From assembly GCA_030077755.1 (NCBI GenBank), contig JAQJZZ010000010.1, positions 3,968,001-4,032,000 of the forward strand: DNA of 64,000 nt, written 5' to 3'. Numbering within the stretch: the stretch's first letter is position 1; each line of letters starts with the position of its first letter. The position numbers were made by a program, and so were the translations under genes. The DNA is from Filosporella fistucella (Eukaryota; Ascomycota; Leotiomycetes; Helotiales). Below are positions 11,864 through 23,403 of this stretch, piece after piece. Below the pieces are notes generated by a model, which saw nothing but the letters and a program-made list of their open reading frames with translations, had not been told where the DNA came from and did not search any database.

Positions 11864-13143
11864 ATGTTAATCATCGGGCGGTGACCAACCGCATGCGTGC
11901 GATGTCTTCTGGAAAGTTTAATCTCCCAATGAACCAGGAGATCTTCATAGACAATACGATACCCATATATACTCAGCGTTGTCATGGGACATGATGTCGT
12001 GAATGTGCATCTATTGATGACTTGCAATCAACTTCATATTAGAGGCTTGTGTCAATTCTGAGTACTAATATGTCCTTATCGTCCGAATCTGCGCTTATCC
12101 AGATCTTGCAATACCCCTAACCGTTCTTCCCACTATTCTTCCTTTTGCTAAAGGTGAAAGTTTGTCTGCTCAAGTTACATACTCCGCACCGTGCGATTGG
12201 GACTGACATGCAGGCAGAGGATTCCGTCGGGAGGAGCCGTGTGGAACTGGGCTTAGACAGACTTGGAGACCAGGCTTCCGAGACAATGTACAGCTCTCAC
12301 CGAATAATGTCGCCCATCTTTGCAGTCTCTTTCCAATGATGGCCAAGAATAAGGCGGCCTCAAACACTTCATCAGGTCATTTATGACCCAACACCAGAAG
12401 CGCCGTTCTTTTCTGAGAAGCTACGTCTGCAGGTTGGATTTCCTACTGTTCGTGCGGCTGCCAAGACTTCAGCTCGCAGCCAGCCTTACGGAGGTACAGC
12501 GGCTAAGTATTGTTAGTACAGGCAAGGGTGCCCTCTATCATCAAAACTTCAAAACGTAACAAAAGTCGCTATTCTCATCAGAAGAAGTTGGTAAAAACGC
12601 TAGCGTACCTGCGAGAATAAGATTTATACATCAGTATATTTTTCCTTAAATTTATGTGTTGTGGTTATTGCGATGTTGGGGTGTAAAAGTGGGCCCTTGC
12701 GAATTGTACTAACAATACTTCGCCGTTGTACCTCCGTATGGAATTGACGCAAGCCGTCAAGATCCATTCACCGCGATCAGTAGCTGAATACTCATCTTCC
12801 AATGGCAATGCAAAAGCCTCACAACGCCCCTGCGAGTTTTCGGCGAATAAGCAACTCTCATTGGTCCGCTGACGTGAGGGGGCATGCAGGCTTTGAAATG
12901 GCTGCCAGCTGAAATACCAACTGCACTTACTTGAAAGTTACCGCCCAAGTTATTGAGACGTCAGCCTCAGCCATGATATATTATCTCGAACTCCGCCATG
13001 ATTTCTCATAATTTCTTCACAAAATACCTTGGATTATCTTCTAAGTTTGCTTTCCTTTCTTATTCTCAGCGAGTGCACTATTTGCGTTGCACCTCTTTCT
13101 TCTCGTTCCAACTTTGCTTGCTATATACAGCTCATCCGCAACC
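11864..13143. other. Intergenic region
   Basis: About 1.3 kb upstream of the FAD oxidoreductase. Only short overlapping frames; no recognisable gene or repeat. Confidence 0.55.
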
Positions 13144-15856
13144 ATGGCCACTATTTCCAAGACCTTGGATAATCTACTGCCTACCCCACCTAAAGAGAAC
13201 TTGAATACACATTTTGTGTTAGGAGAAATCATTGATCAGATCGACCTCATTAAGGATGAATTCCCACAAGTTGCAATCCCGCTTCTCAAGCTGCACCTCT
13301 GGGACATCCGAAATAAGAATGTCGACCCAGAGGACCATCTTCGAGGCTTTCTTAAAGTTTTCAAGGAAACGAAGGTGTTCAAAGATGCTTTCGCGCAGCT
13401 GGATGATGGGATGAAAGCTCGCATCACGGCTTTCATCAAGGGTGGCAGTGAAAAAGAGGTCATGGCTCTCGGCGGCGATTTTGTTCTCCCTCCTAGCCCT
13501 CCGGTCAAACATCACTTCGAGAAGATGGTGGAGGAGATCAAGGAGAAAGTGGAGGGTTTGTTCCATCACCATCACGAAGACAAGCCGAAGGTCGCTGATG
13601 CCGTTGCGGCCAAAGCGATCCCAAGTACTGTTGGCTATCCCAAGATTTTCGAGAATAAGGAGCAGACTATGACAATGGAGGTAAGGCTTGATCTTTCGCT
13701 TTTTTTTGAAAGCCGTTTGTGTGTGAGACATCTATCTATTTTGGGATGGCTGGGCCTCAAGCAAGGCTTACCCAATGCCTCAGACGAACTAAGCTTTGCT
13801 TGCTTTTTCCATGAAAAAGACTCTTACATCCTCGGTACTCAGCATTCAACTAACCCTTTCAGGTCCACGCAGACAAAAAATTCGAGAATTGGGGACAGTC
13901 AGTTCACAACACTCCTAGATGGTCATTTGTCCCAAAGACCGTCTTGGGTCTCCAGAACCTCGTGAAATGGGCTAAAGCAGAAGGTTTCCGCGTCCGTTGT
14001 GGTGGCTATAGACATTCATGGTCGTCTACCTTTTCGGAAGATAAGCAGATTCTCGTCTCCCTCTTGAATCTAGAGCAGGTTACTACACTACCTGATGCTA
14101 TGAGTATCTCAGCGGAGCACATCGACCCCCAGAACGAGCTGAAGACTATTGAGTTAGCTGCACCCCCAGGTGTATCCGCTAGCCACGAGGATAAAGCATT
14201 GGTAAGAGTGGGCGTCAGTGTCACGAATGAACAGTTTAGACGCTGGGCAGTGAAGAATGATGCTTGGTCTTTGCCTGTGGATGTGATTCTGGTTGAGTAA
14301 GTGCACTCTTAGCTTCATTGTTCCAGGACACCCGGCAGGGAAGCTATTCATGCCATGGACATGCTCAGAAATACATCAGTGACGCTGGGATTCGTCTAGA
14401 TGCCAGCAGGTCTGGAGATGTCTAATGCAGTCTTGAATTCAGTGAATTTGAAAGCGACTAATACTTTCTTAGAGTCACAATTGGGGGAGTCAATGGCCCG
14501 ATCTGCCACGGAGCTGGTCGTCGGCACAAGACTGTTAATGATTATGTTCGAGCAGTTGAATATGTCGATGCGAACGGCGAGCACCGCACCATCTCTGATC
14601 CAGCTCATCTGAAAGCAGCTGCTGGGCACTTTGGTCTGCTAGGAATAGTGACACATATTACATTTGAAGTCGACAAGATGTCTTATGCAATTCTTCAACC
14701 GACAAAACCAGACATCGGGTTGGCTATACCTCCCCTTTCGCGCAATGACATCCCCATCGCACTGCGAAAGACTTTCACGGATGCTCAGTACGCCGCTGCT
14801 CTCGAAGACTTCAAGAAACGTGCCTCAAACGACTACTACAGTGAATGGTTCTGGTTCACTCGCTCCCAGCAAGCCTGGGTGAACACCTGGAATACTACTG
14901 ACGACAAAACTGGTTCCGTCGAATATCCCAGTCCCTTCATGACATTCCTCCAGGTACGTCTTGCCCTGTATCTGTCACAGATAAAAGAGGCGAGCAGCTC
15001 AAAAGCTGCTTCCCTTTTTATTGTACCGTTCTAGGCCCGATACTAATATGTCTACAGTGGGTAGAAGGTTGGCTTGGCTTCGTTATAACCACGAATCCCA
15101 TCTTCAACGCATTTCCAGGCCGCTGGCAAGCTGCCATTCTCTCAACATTCGGAATGTTGAACCTGCCTCCTTTCCAATTCCTCAATTTTGGTCAAGCCAA
15201 GCCTGAAATTGTCAAATGCGCTCTTCCAAATGCGCTTCATTTCCGTCGTGGCATTCAGAATATGCGTGTTCGTGACTTGGAGTTCCAGATTCCTATTCCG
15301 GCGCTGAAGAGTGATCCCACTCAACCTGATTACAGCGTCGTCCAGAGAGCATGGTGGGATATAATAAATTTGTGCTATGAAGATGATGACTGTCCTATGC
15401 GTCTGACCTTGGAAATGAGAATCATGGGCGACTCGGATCTGATCATGGCGCCGCAAAACGGGAATAAGTTTGGCACAGCGAGTATCGAAGTTTTGAGCGT
15501 TCCCGATGCGGTTGTTGATAACCAGTGGGTACCTTTCTTGCAGAGAGTAGCAGATATCTGGCTCTCATACAAGGATTCGAATGGCGTCTTACTTAATGTG
15601 CGACCGCATTGGGCGAAAGAATGGTAGGTCCCCTTTCTTTTGAGAGGTTTAGCGAGAAACTAATGGCTTATGTAGGGAGAGCATTAATATGCGTGGAAAG
15701 CCCGCACGTCAATACCTGAAGGAGAATGCATATAAGGATGCCATTCCCGAGTTCAGATCTGTACTTGCTGATATTGGAAGATCGCAAGGATGGGAATTGA
15801 AGGACATTCAAGCTCGATTTTCAAACGAGCTTTGGGATTATATGATTTATTCTTAG
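13144..15856 (+). CDS. FAD-linked oxidoreductase with N-terminal extension
   Basis: 732 residues from exons 13144-13680, 13863-14296, 14473-14953, 15058-15623 and 15676-15856; phases agree. Residues about 1-180 have no family I recognise; they are charged, helix-like and include a HHHH run. The rest is a PCMH/VAO-type FAD oxidase: CGGYRHSW (its His is a candidate for covalent FAD attachment), VTIGGVNGPICHGAG and AAGHFGLLGIVTHITFEVD form the FAD domain. The C-terminal half ends KDIQARFSNELWDY and resembles the D-arabinono-1,4-lactone oxidase type substrate domain. Substrate unknown, perhaps a sugar lactone or secondary metabolite. The first three introns (182, 176 and 104 nt) are long for this window. 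No signal peptide. The start at 13144 is the first ATG in frame. Confidence 0.85.
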
Positions 15857-16423
15857 GTGGTCTAAGGGCGTCAAAGTGGCATATGATCTTCAGCTGTCGT
15901 TATTTTATCTTGACTCACTCTCAATTTTTTGTAGTCGTATGCTTGTTTTCCCGAAATCAATTTGGTATGTTTACAGCAACACCCGCCATGTTTTGACGTG
16001 AGTACCCTTGGGGTTATCTCCGCGTAGCTTCCTATAATTGCAGGAGCAATAGCAAAGCCATGTTCCACCTAAACTGCCTATTATCGAGTCGCAAACCTGT
16101 ATTACAAGTGCACTCTATCTGAGATCTTACTCTGACTCAAACCTTGCCGCAGAATATCACATTTAACCATACCGCACGATTGTTACCGCAATAACGGATA
16201 ATGTCCATTTGTATACCATAACCAACACAATAACACGGATATCGTGTGGGGAATCTCCCATAGGGCAGTGAGACGTTTGGGTAAATATCGTGAGTTTATT
16301 TCACGGGTATCTATTATTTGACTGTTGTTGCGAACTGTATCGTGCTGGTCTATGTTCTGAACTTCCTCACTCCCTTCTTGCCTCGCGATGCCACCTTGCT
16401 CCGATGATATCACGACTTTGAAT
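15857..16423. other. Intergenic region
   Basis: Separates the FAD oxidoreductase and the membrane protein gene on the same strand; no gene-like frame. Confidence 0.55.
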
Positions 16424-17547
16424 ATGAGTATCTTCAGGCTTTGTTTTCTGGTCGGCTCTGTTTCAGCTACTTGTTACTTCCCAAATGGTAACGTCGCTCG
16501 CGATTACCTTCCCTGCGGGTCCTCATCCGCATTCACAACTTGCTGTCTTCCAGCTTACAGCTGTCTGTCGAATAACATCTGTACTTTTATTCCTCTCACC
16601 CACGAACCCGAGAAAACGATAGATTATGTACGAGGAGCGTGTACGGACCAATCGTGGAATTCTTCTGCTTGTCCGCAATTCTGTAGGAATGGAGCACCAC
16701 CTTTTAGAGACCAGTTGGGCAACAGTCAGAGCATGAGTAGATGTTCGTCAAGGAAAGACGACGTGTATTACTGCGGAGACGATAATTACCTGAACACGGA
16801 TTGTGCGAAGGGTGTTAATGTCGTTTCCTTTTCTGGTACGTTGTTGCGTTGAATGAGTTCGGTATACTGATGAACGTAGGCACTCCAAGTATAGTGACTT
16901 TACTACCCTCTGCCTCCAATGTATCTAGTCCCACCTCCACATCATCAAGTCGCTCCGCGAACACGGTTTCTTCACTGAAGATTACCCCAAGCCCATCATC
17001 TGCGACATCAGCAACTGCATCTGTCATGACGAACTATCCAGATGGATTTTCCAACACGAGTCCCGAGACATTCTACTCCAGGCCCACTAGCAAAGCTCTC
17101 ATCATCACCCTTGTAACAGTTTTCGGTGTCTTGATTGTTGGTGTCGTTTCCGGGGTCGCTATATTTATCATATATAGAAGGAGAACTCGAAAAGAGAGTA
17201 ATAGCACTGCCAATTCAGGATCCCCGGGTTCTGGACGAGGAAACTACAAGACTGACAAAGTAGCACCTCAATTGCCACCTTTAGGTCAAGGAAGCAGTAG
17301 TAAGATTCCGCCACCAAGACTGGTGCCGCTAAGTGCTCGGACGACAGAGATTGGAGATTTGAGGGGGCCGATTGGGATCGAGGAAGCTTTTGCGCCGAGA
17401 CTGGTTCCCAAGAGTGCGAGGACTACTGATGTTGGCGTTGTGGTGGTCAACGGAGAAGTCATGCCTCCACCGAGATTGGTTCCACCGAGTGCGAGAACGA
17501 CTGATATTGGAGTTTCTCAGAATCAGAGGACTGGGTTTTACGAATGA
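16424..17547 (+). CDS. Cysteine-rich single-pass membrane protein with repeated cytoplasmic motif
   Basis: 359 residues from exons 16424-16835 and 16880-17547 (44-nt intron). Order: signal peptide (MSIFRLCFLVGSVSA); an extracellular cysteine-rich domain of about 120 residues with paired CC and CxxxC spacings; a Ser/Thr-rich stalk of about 60 residues, likely O-glycosylated; one membrane helix (ALIITLVTVFGVLIVGVVSG) followed by the stop-transfer YRRRTRK; and a cytoplasmic tail with three copies of a PRLVPxSARTT(E/D)(I/V)G motif. This layout is common among uncharacterised fungal surface sensors or wall-anchored proteins. Function unknown. An ATG 36 nt upstream (16388) is in frame but would place 12 polar residues before the signal peptide, so I prefer 16424. 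Confidence 0.82.
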
Positions 17548-18102
17548 TGATATGGAGAGCGAGGAGAAGGCGTTTTGGTGTTGGTACTATGGCGTCGGGA
17601 TTAAATTTGTATGTGCTGTGATAATGCGTAAATCTAATAGAGTTCCTATGATATTATATTGTGGTCGACCGTACGATTATGGCATATGAAGTATTGCAAA
17701 TTATCTTCCAAACTCGACGATGCCTGAAAAAAAGGTTAGTCGAAGAACGAAGCCGTATCTTCAATTCCAAAAATCAGATGTAAGGAAATGCATAATTTTA
17801 ATAAGATAGGCAACTTGCTGGTAACTTTCACATGATAGCCTAAGGGAGGTTCGAAGCCGTGAAGTCAGTATAGATACTATTTTTCATTTATCAGACTATA
17901 AGCATCAGCCTATCCAATACGCGCGAGTGTGTCATCAATTGGCATTCCAGCCTACCCAACCCAATGCCAAACCATCCAGCCTATGATCCAACCATTCGTC
18001 AAATGTAACAAACGCCGTAACCTTGCATCTTCATTGCGCCGGTCTATGATAGTAACACGTATCAGGCAAAAACACCTTACACTAAATCCATAAAAAAACC
18101 AA
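17548..18102. other. Intergenic, convergent 3' ends
   Basis: Between the 3' ends of the membrane protein gene and the zinc-finger gene. AT-rich; nothing recognised. Confidence 0.55.
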
Positions 18103-19666
18103 CTATCTAATATCCAATTGGAATGGTTTGAATCTGCCACCTATGGTGGCACAGCGAGGACATTTCCTCCTTGCACCTTGCTCTGCCATCAACACGTCTA
18201 CACAAGCTTGACAGATTCCACAGATGCATTCTGTACATGCATAAGATTCTTTTAAGAGTGACACTCCTTGACATGCAGCACAGTATATTTGGATACTTTG
18301 TGAAGAGAAGCTTGGCGAAGAATCAGAGAGACCTCGGGATTCAATGTGGAAATTGTCGCCACTTTCTCCGCTCTCAACGGATGGAAATGGCTCAGGGGCA
18401 TCTGGTAGATTGGAAGGAGGGGTGAGAGCTTGTTGTAGAGGGGATGCCTGATATCCTTGAAAGTGGGATGCTGAGAATGGAGGAAGGGAAGCACGATTGA
18501 CCGATATTGGTGAAGGAGGGACCTGTGATGTTTAGCAAGTAGAATGCCCAAAATCCTTTGAACTTACTGGCGTTCGGTCTTCATCGACATCCTCAGTTGC
18601 AGATGTAGCTGCATCTATCAAATCTTCCCACCTCTTGCCGTAAGCGGCGGACAACCCACTCGAAGGCTCAGCCGAGAAAGCTTTCCGGTCATAACTCATG
18701 CGTCTCAAGTGAGCTGCACTTTCTCCACGGGACTTCTGTCTCCTGTGTTGTGGCTCTCTTGCACGTTTTGAAACTGATTGCTTTCTTGGGCGATTTGGAC
18801 CAACACTCCGTTGAATAGGCGGTAAAGTAGATGAGCGGCCTGGTGGCGATGTTGAAAGTATAGAGGGCAGAAGCTCTCTCCGTCGGTGGGAGTTATGATG
18901 AGAGAAGGGGTCGCTTGTGGGCTCTATATGATTTGCATGTAAAGGAGGAAGCTCTATCGTTGAACGCATAGCCTGTTTGTGTGCTTCAGTGTCAGACATC
19001 CAGTCCTGCGACAAAGTCAATACTCGAATCTTCCTTTCCGAGGAGAATTGACGAACATTTTCCGATTCCCAGTCGTTTTCAAGTTTGTGATTGTGTAGCT
19101 GTGCGAGCGCTGCCGCAGCGCTAGCGGCTGGCAGCATAGAACCAGACTGGAAGTCATCCAGAGCTCGAGGAGTGTTGGGTGTACTCGAATCCTCTCGATA
19201 ATAACTGTGTCGATCGTTTCCATAGCCTTGAGGATTGTTAGCAGGTTGGCAGACTTTTGAGGTGTCTTTCAGACCGTGTGGAGCAAGATTGGAGCTTGTT
19301 GGTGGAGGCGGTCGTTCGGATGGCGGGGTATTGATCATGAGTTGGAAGCTTTCCTCGGTCGCAGGAAGCTTTGATATATAATGTTCGGGGTGCGCTCTTC
19401 TAATATGCTCTTGCATAGACCGATATCGCTTTTCCTGTTCCCCCAAAGTCCTTGTTACCATGAATGTACGAGAAAGGAGAGCGGAAGCGTCATGAGGGGT
19501 TGAGCAGACACAGCAGAGCAGAGACACTCACGCCGAGGCAACGTTTGCGACAGCTGGAGCCATCTTGATTGCGCAATGGACAGATAACTTCATTGTTGGC
19601 ATCGGAAACAGAAAAGGACGAAGTCAACGAGTTTCGAGGTGGCATTGTGAGCGTAGACCCCACCAT
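18103..19666 (-). CDS. C2H2-like zinc finger plus C-terminal RING-like protein
   Basis: 473 residues from exons 19666-19532, 19434-18568 and 18522-18103, all in frame. The N-terminal region joins across the first intron into a C2H2-like unit: ICPLRNQDGSSCRKRC, then EKRYRSMQEHIRRAHPEHYI. A long disordered middle follows, rich in Ser/Pro/Arg with an RKQSVSKRAREPQHRRQKSR basic tract. The C-terminus is a RING-like cysteine cluster: YCAACQGV, CTECICGICQAC and KCPRCATIGGRFKPFQLDI. The family is widespread in filamentous ascomycetes and mostly uncharacterised; the two zinc modules suggest a nuclear regulator or a ubiquitin-ligase-like role (inference). The start could also be the ATG at 19645 (MPPRNS), seven codons later. 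Confidence 0.85.
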
Positions 19667-21060
19667 AACCAAGCTTCGATTGTGGTAATCGCAATCGTGG
19701 AAACAAGCTCTCAATTGATAACAGATGCGACTGACGAGCTGCGCATAATATACGAGGAACGTGTAACGACGGGATGAAGCTCGAGAGATGGGCTTTCTTG
19801 GAAGAATGGATGGGATAGATGGATAGACAGAGGTGTGGAAATGGAGATTGAGCTATTCACTTCATACAATAGATGTTTGAAATTCGTGTGCATCGAGGGG
19901 TGAAAGATTAACGAGTAAGCTTGGGTGGAGGTGGGAGGTGGTGGTAGTAGTGGTATGTGGTAGTTGTAGTGGTAGTGGTGGTGGTAACGAGGTAAGGTAC
20001 GTAGGTACCTAAGGTGGATAGGTAGGTAGGTAATAGGCAATGTAGGCTCAAGGAGAGGTGAGGTGGGGTTTGTGCTGTATTTTTCGGTAATGGGCCACCA
20101 CCAAAAAACTCGACATTTGCAAACTCCAAGTCACCTTGAGAAAACACCAGAGCGTGACAGCAAATGCATTCGACTCTACTCGACGCAACTCACTTTGCCA
20201 GGACTTTTGCCCAAACGTTAATGACCTCAAAGTAACCTCTTCGCTCGCCTACCTGACTCTGCACTCTAAGGTACGTGCAATGGACGACGGCTGCAAAGCG
20301 TACTCGGCAGTCGCATAAGCGGTGAAAACACCGTGCTCTGCTTGCTGGAGCTATTTCCTGAATTAATGCGGTGGTGGTGGGAGAGGATGAAGCGGAAATC
20401 CAGCTTGCAGCCAATCTGAAGCTCAGAATGGATCTCAGTGGTGGGAACAAGATCGAGAAGCCAGACAAACAGCACAGCACAGCACAGCCCATCGGCGCCC
20501 AATCAACTCCATTGGCAGGAGACCACGAACAGGTTTCGTCCCAATTATTGCGCGCGGATGAAGATGAAGATCAATGGGAGTACAAGACAAGGCCAGCCAG
20601 CCCGGTACATAGCCATCGAGCCATCCAAAGGAAGAGCTGAGCGGGTATGCTTGGCCTAGGTTGAAGTCGATGGATGGACGGGGTTGAATGAACAGCTGGA
20701 TGAGCTTCCTACCTAGTATGTTTGTGGAAGATCCGTTCCAGCGAGCAGCTGTCGATCGCGGTTCGAGATTGATGCTATAGCAGGGAGAAAGAGGTAGGGT
20801 CTGGTAAGGTAAGGGAGCTCTTATCCTCCGCAATTATTCTCGAATACAGCCTTCGGATTGGGATCCCGGAACCTCCACACAGCTCTTATTCCCAAAGGAG
20901 CTATTTCCGGAACAAGATCTCGACCAAGTCCGCATCATCACATGTAACTTTCCATTCGGCGTTGTATTGGAGCAACACGTGATAAAATATCGTGAATCTA
21001 GAAGCGTGTTATCGTGCCACAAGAGAGGAGGCCTAGACGTCTTTAATCGTATCATTGTGC
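19667..21060. other. Upstream region with simple repeats, no gene
   Basis: Holds GTGGTA/GGTAGG-type repeats around 19920-20040 and several short overlapping frames on both strands, none with domain-like content. Probably the promoter and leader of the zinc-finger gene, then unassigned DNA. Confidence 0.5.
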
Positions 21061-23230
21061 TATGAGAGGACAGAGAAAGGGAATACCAATTGGAGATTTA
21101 GCTGCATGACTTCAATGCCAAATTTTCCCACCTGCTAGCTGTTCATCCAATACACCCTTGCACTTCTCCTCTTGAAGAATGCAAAGGATATTTTACGGGC
21201 CATTGCTTAGTGCAATCAGCTTCGAGTAGATTGGCATATATATTGACATATTGTGGGGGATGTAGCGAGAGCGTATGATTATAACTTACCTCCCTCCATC
21301 ACCAGGTTAAAGCTATCGCTCAGAAGGTTTGACTAGACATGGACACACAGGCTCTAGGGGTAGGTCGCCTTGGGCTTGATGAGCCGTGAAAGTAGAATGC
21401 ACAATTTCATTTTGAGGAAGAGGCCTTTTTTTGCGATAAGATGCAAAGCTGGTTCAAGGCTGACAGCTACAGTAAAGTAGGTGTTCGGTCACGTGTAACA
21501 CCTGGACAAAGTTAGGCGTTTTTAAATATCTATGATATTGTGATGCGTCAGGCTGATTCCTGTTGTTAGAAACCACAGAATAGGAGTTTGCATCTGTATA
21601 AATAGGGGACTGTTCGAGTCAAATTGTGTCGCTTTGCTAACCAGATTGCTCAACTATGCCTCACATGGAAATCGAAGCGGATGTGATTCTGACCGGAACA
21701 TATAAAAATCAAGGTAGTCTAAAGTTTAGACAAATCAACAGATTTCTATGTATCACAGACATTACAAACCATAGTGTATCCCAAAAGCTGTAAACATGAC
21801 TCGCTATTTACTGTACTGCACTTCAACAAGTACATCCTCATCTGTTGTCATCAGGAGCCGAAGGAAGCGTCTTCAAAGTCCTGCTTCCATTGGAAGGGAC
21901 TATTCCACACCCTACCCGCTTGATCTGAAATATCAACATGAAAAGAGTACTTAACAAGTTTCCCAACGCTTAGTGAACGGGCGGTGACAATTGAGGAATC
22001 AAAACAATGAATTTGCTTCTGTAATGGTGACGTTGTCTCGACGATTTCTGTCTTTACTACCTATGGATTTAGAGATACAGCTCAGGTTGTGGAGACGTGC
22101 TCTTTGGCCATATCAAATGCAATTGGTGAATGGGTTTCCTTGTACTAGTAAGTAGATTACTATCTTTATACTCATTGGTGTTAGCGGATCCTAGGTGAGT
22201 CGAGGTGGCCAAAACTCCATATAATTACAATGAACCTTATTCTGCTACCCTTTTGACGGAGGCAGATATGTGAAATTCATAAACGCCTTCCTTGAAATGG
22301 ACACTACAAAAACACGCAAAGCTGCCAAAGAAACATCTACAATAAATGAGCAATGAAAGTGAAAGATTGCCTTGTGATCAACTGAGAATCAATTTCTCGG
22401 GTGGCTTCAAGGCGATAAGATAAACTAGAAACGAAACAATCTGGTATCATGCCCTACAAATTGGAAAGCTTTCCAAGTGAAATGTCCGAGAGCACAGAGA
22501 AATATCAATGCATTTGTAGGCATAAAGATTACTGGGGGATTGTCTGGCAACCAAATAGCAAAGATAAATAAATCAGATGCTCGCCGGGCGTTCATCGTTC
22601 CGGCGCGAGTTAAAGCAAGGCGACGACATGTGCTTTTCTTGATGCTGAAAATCTGGAGGAAGAAAAAAAGAATGAGCTCGGTGCAAAAGCGCCCGCTGAT
22701 GGACACGTGAGAAGAGGAGCGCCTGTTGTTGTGTCTTCGACGGATGTTGCTATGCTTCGCACTCGGATTTGAGAAATCAAAGTACGATTCCGCCATGCGG
22801 GGGGAAATAAGAAGAAACTGTCTGACTCTGAATCTCCGCTTGCACAGGCCAGTTCCAAGAATATACCAAGAAAAGATGAGACTCCCTATGCTCGCAGCAC
22901 TAGCTAAAAGGCTATTTCGGTAATCGAAACACTCTGCCTGTAATTTTTGAAGCTGCCAATTTTTTCGAGTTTCTGCAGAGGATAGCAGGAGTCTCTTGCA
23001 GCCGTGAATCCTCACGCCGTATAATTGGGGAGATGAAGATGAAAATATAGAACAAAGCTGTAGGCCCTGGTATAGTTAACAAAGAGAGATACCTTACCCC
23101 ATTTCTACGCACGGGAAGGGCAGGCTGTGAATTCGACAGAAGATGCGTATTCTTGCCGTGCTTTTCCTCTTACTACGCCAGATTTGGTCGCAACGCATCG
23201 GTGGCTTGTAATCGCCGCCAAGCTTCGGCT
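21061..23230. other. Gene-poor flank of the transposon
   Basis: Mixed-composition DNA with no supported gene. The longest frame (22425-23015, minus, 196 codons) has erratic composition and no recognisable domain; I do not call it. Confidence 0.5.
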
Positions 23231-23232
23231 TA

Positions 23233-23291
23233 TAGCAATTTCCTTAACTAGTCGGAAAACACGACTTTTTAAGCGAACGCGTTTTGGTGTC
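23233..23291 (+). repeat. Left terminal inverted repeat (59 bp)
   Basis: Begins TAGCAATTTCC and ends GTTTTGGTGTC. Matches the reverse complement of 26654-26712 at 58 of 59 positions. Its GC-containing core (CGAACGCG) shows no RIP decay, unlike the interior. Confidence 0.95.
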
Positions 23292-23403
23292 ACCCCGCCA
23301 CGCGATTTATGATTAATTGTATTAATCAACCCACTTCGCAGCTTAATTAAAAATCAACCACATACTCTATTCTCTTTAAAATTGCTTCCCTAGATACGTC
23401 GAT

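Noticed and set aside
20371..20640. 89-codon plus-strand frame (acidic, with EDEDQWEYK)
   Set aside because: Overlaps equally open antisense frames, no domain, no splice context.
22425..23015. 196-codon minus-strand frame beside the transposon
   Set aside because: Erratic composition, no domain, no splice context; probably chance or a decayed repeat.
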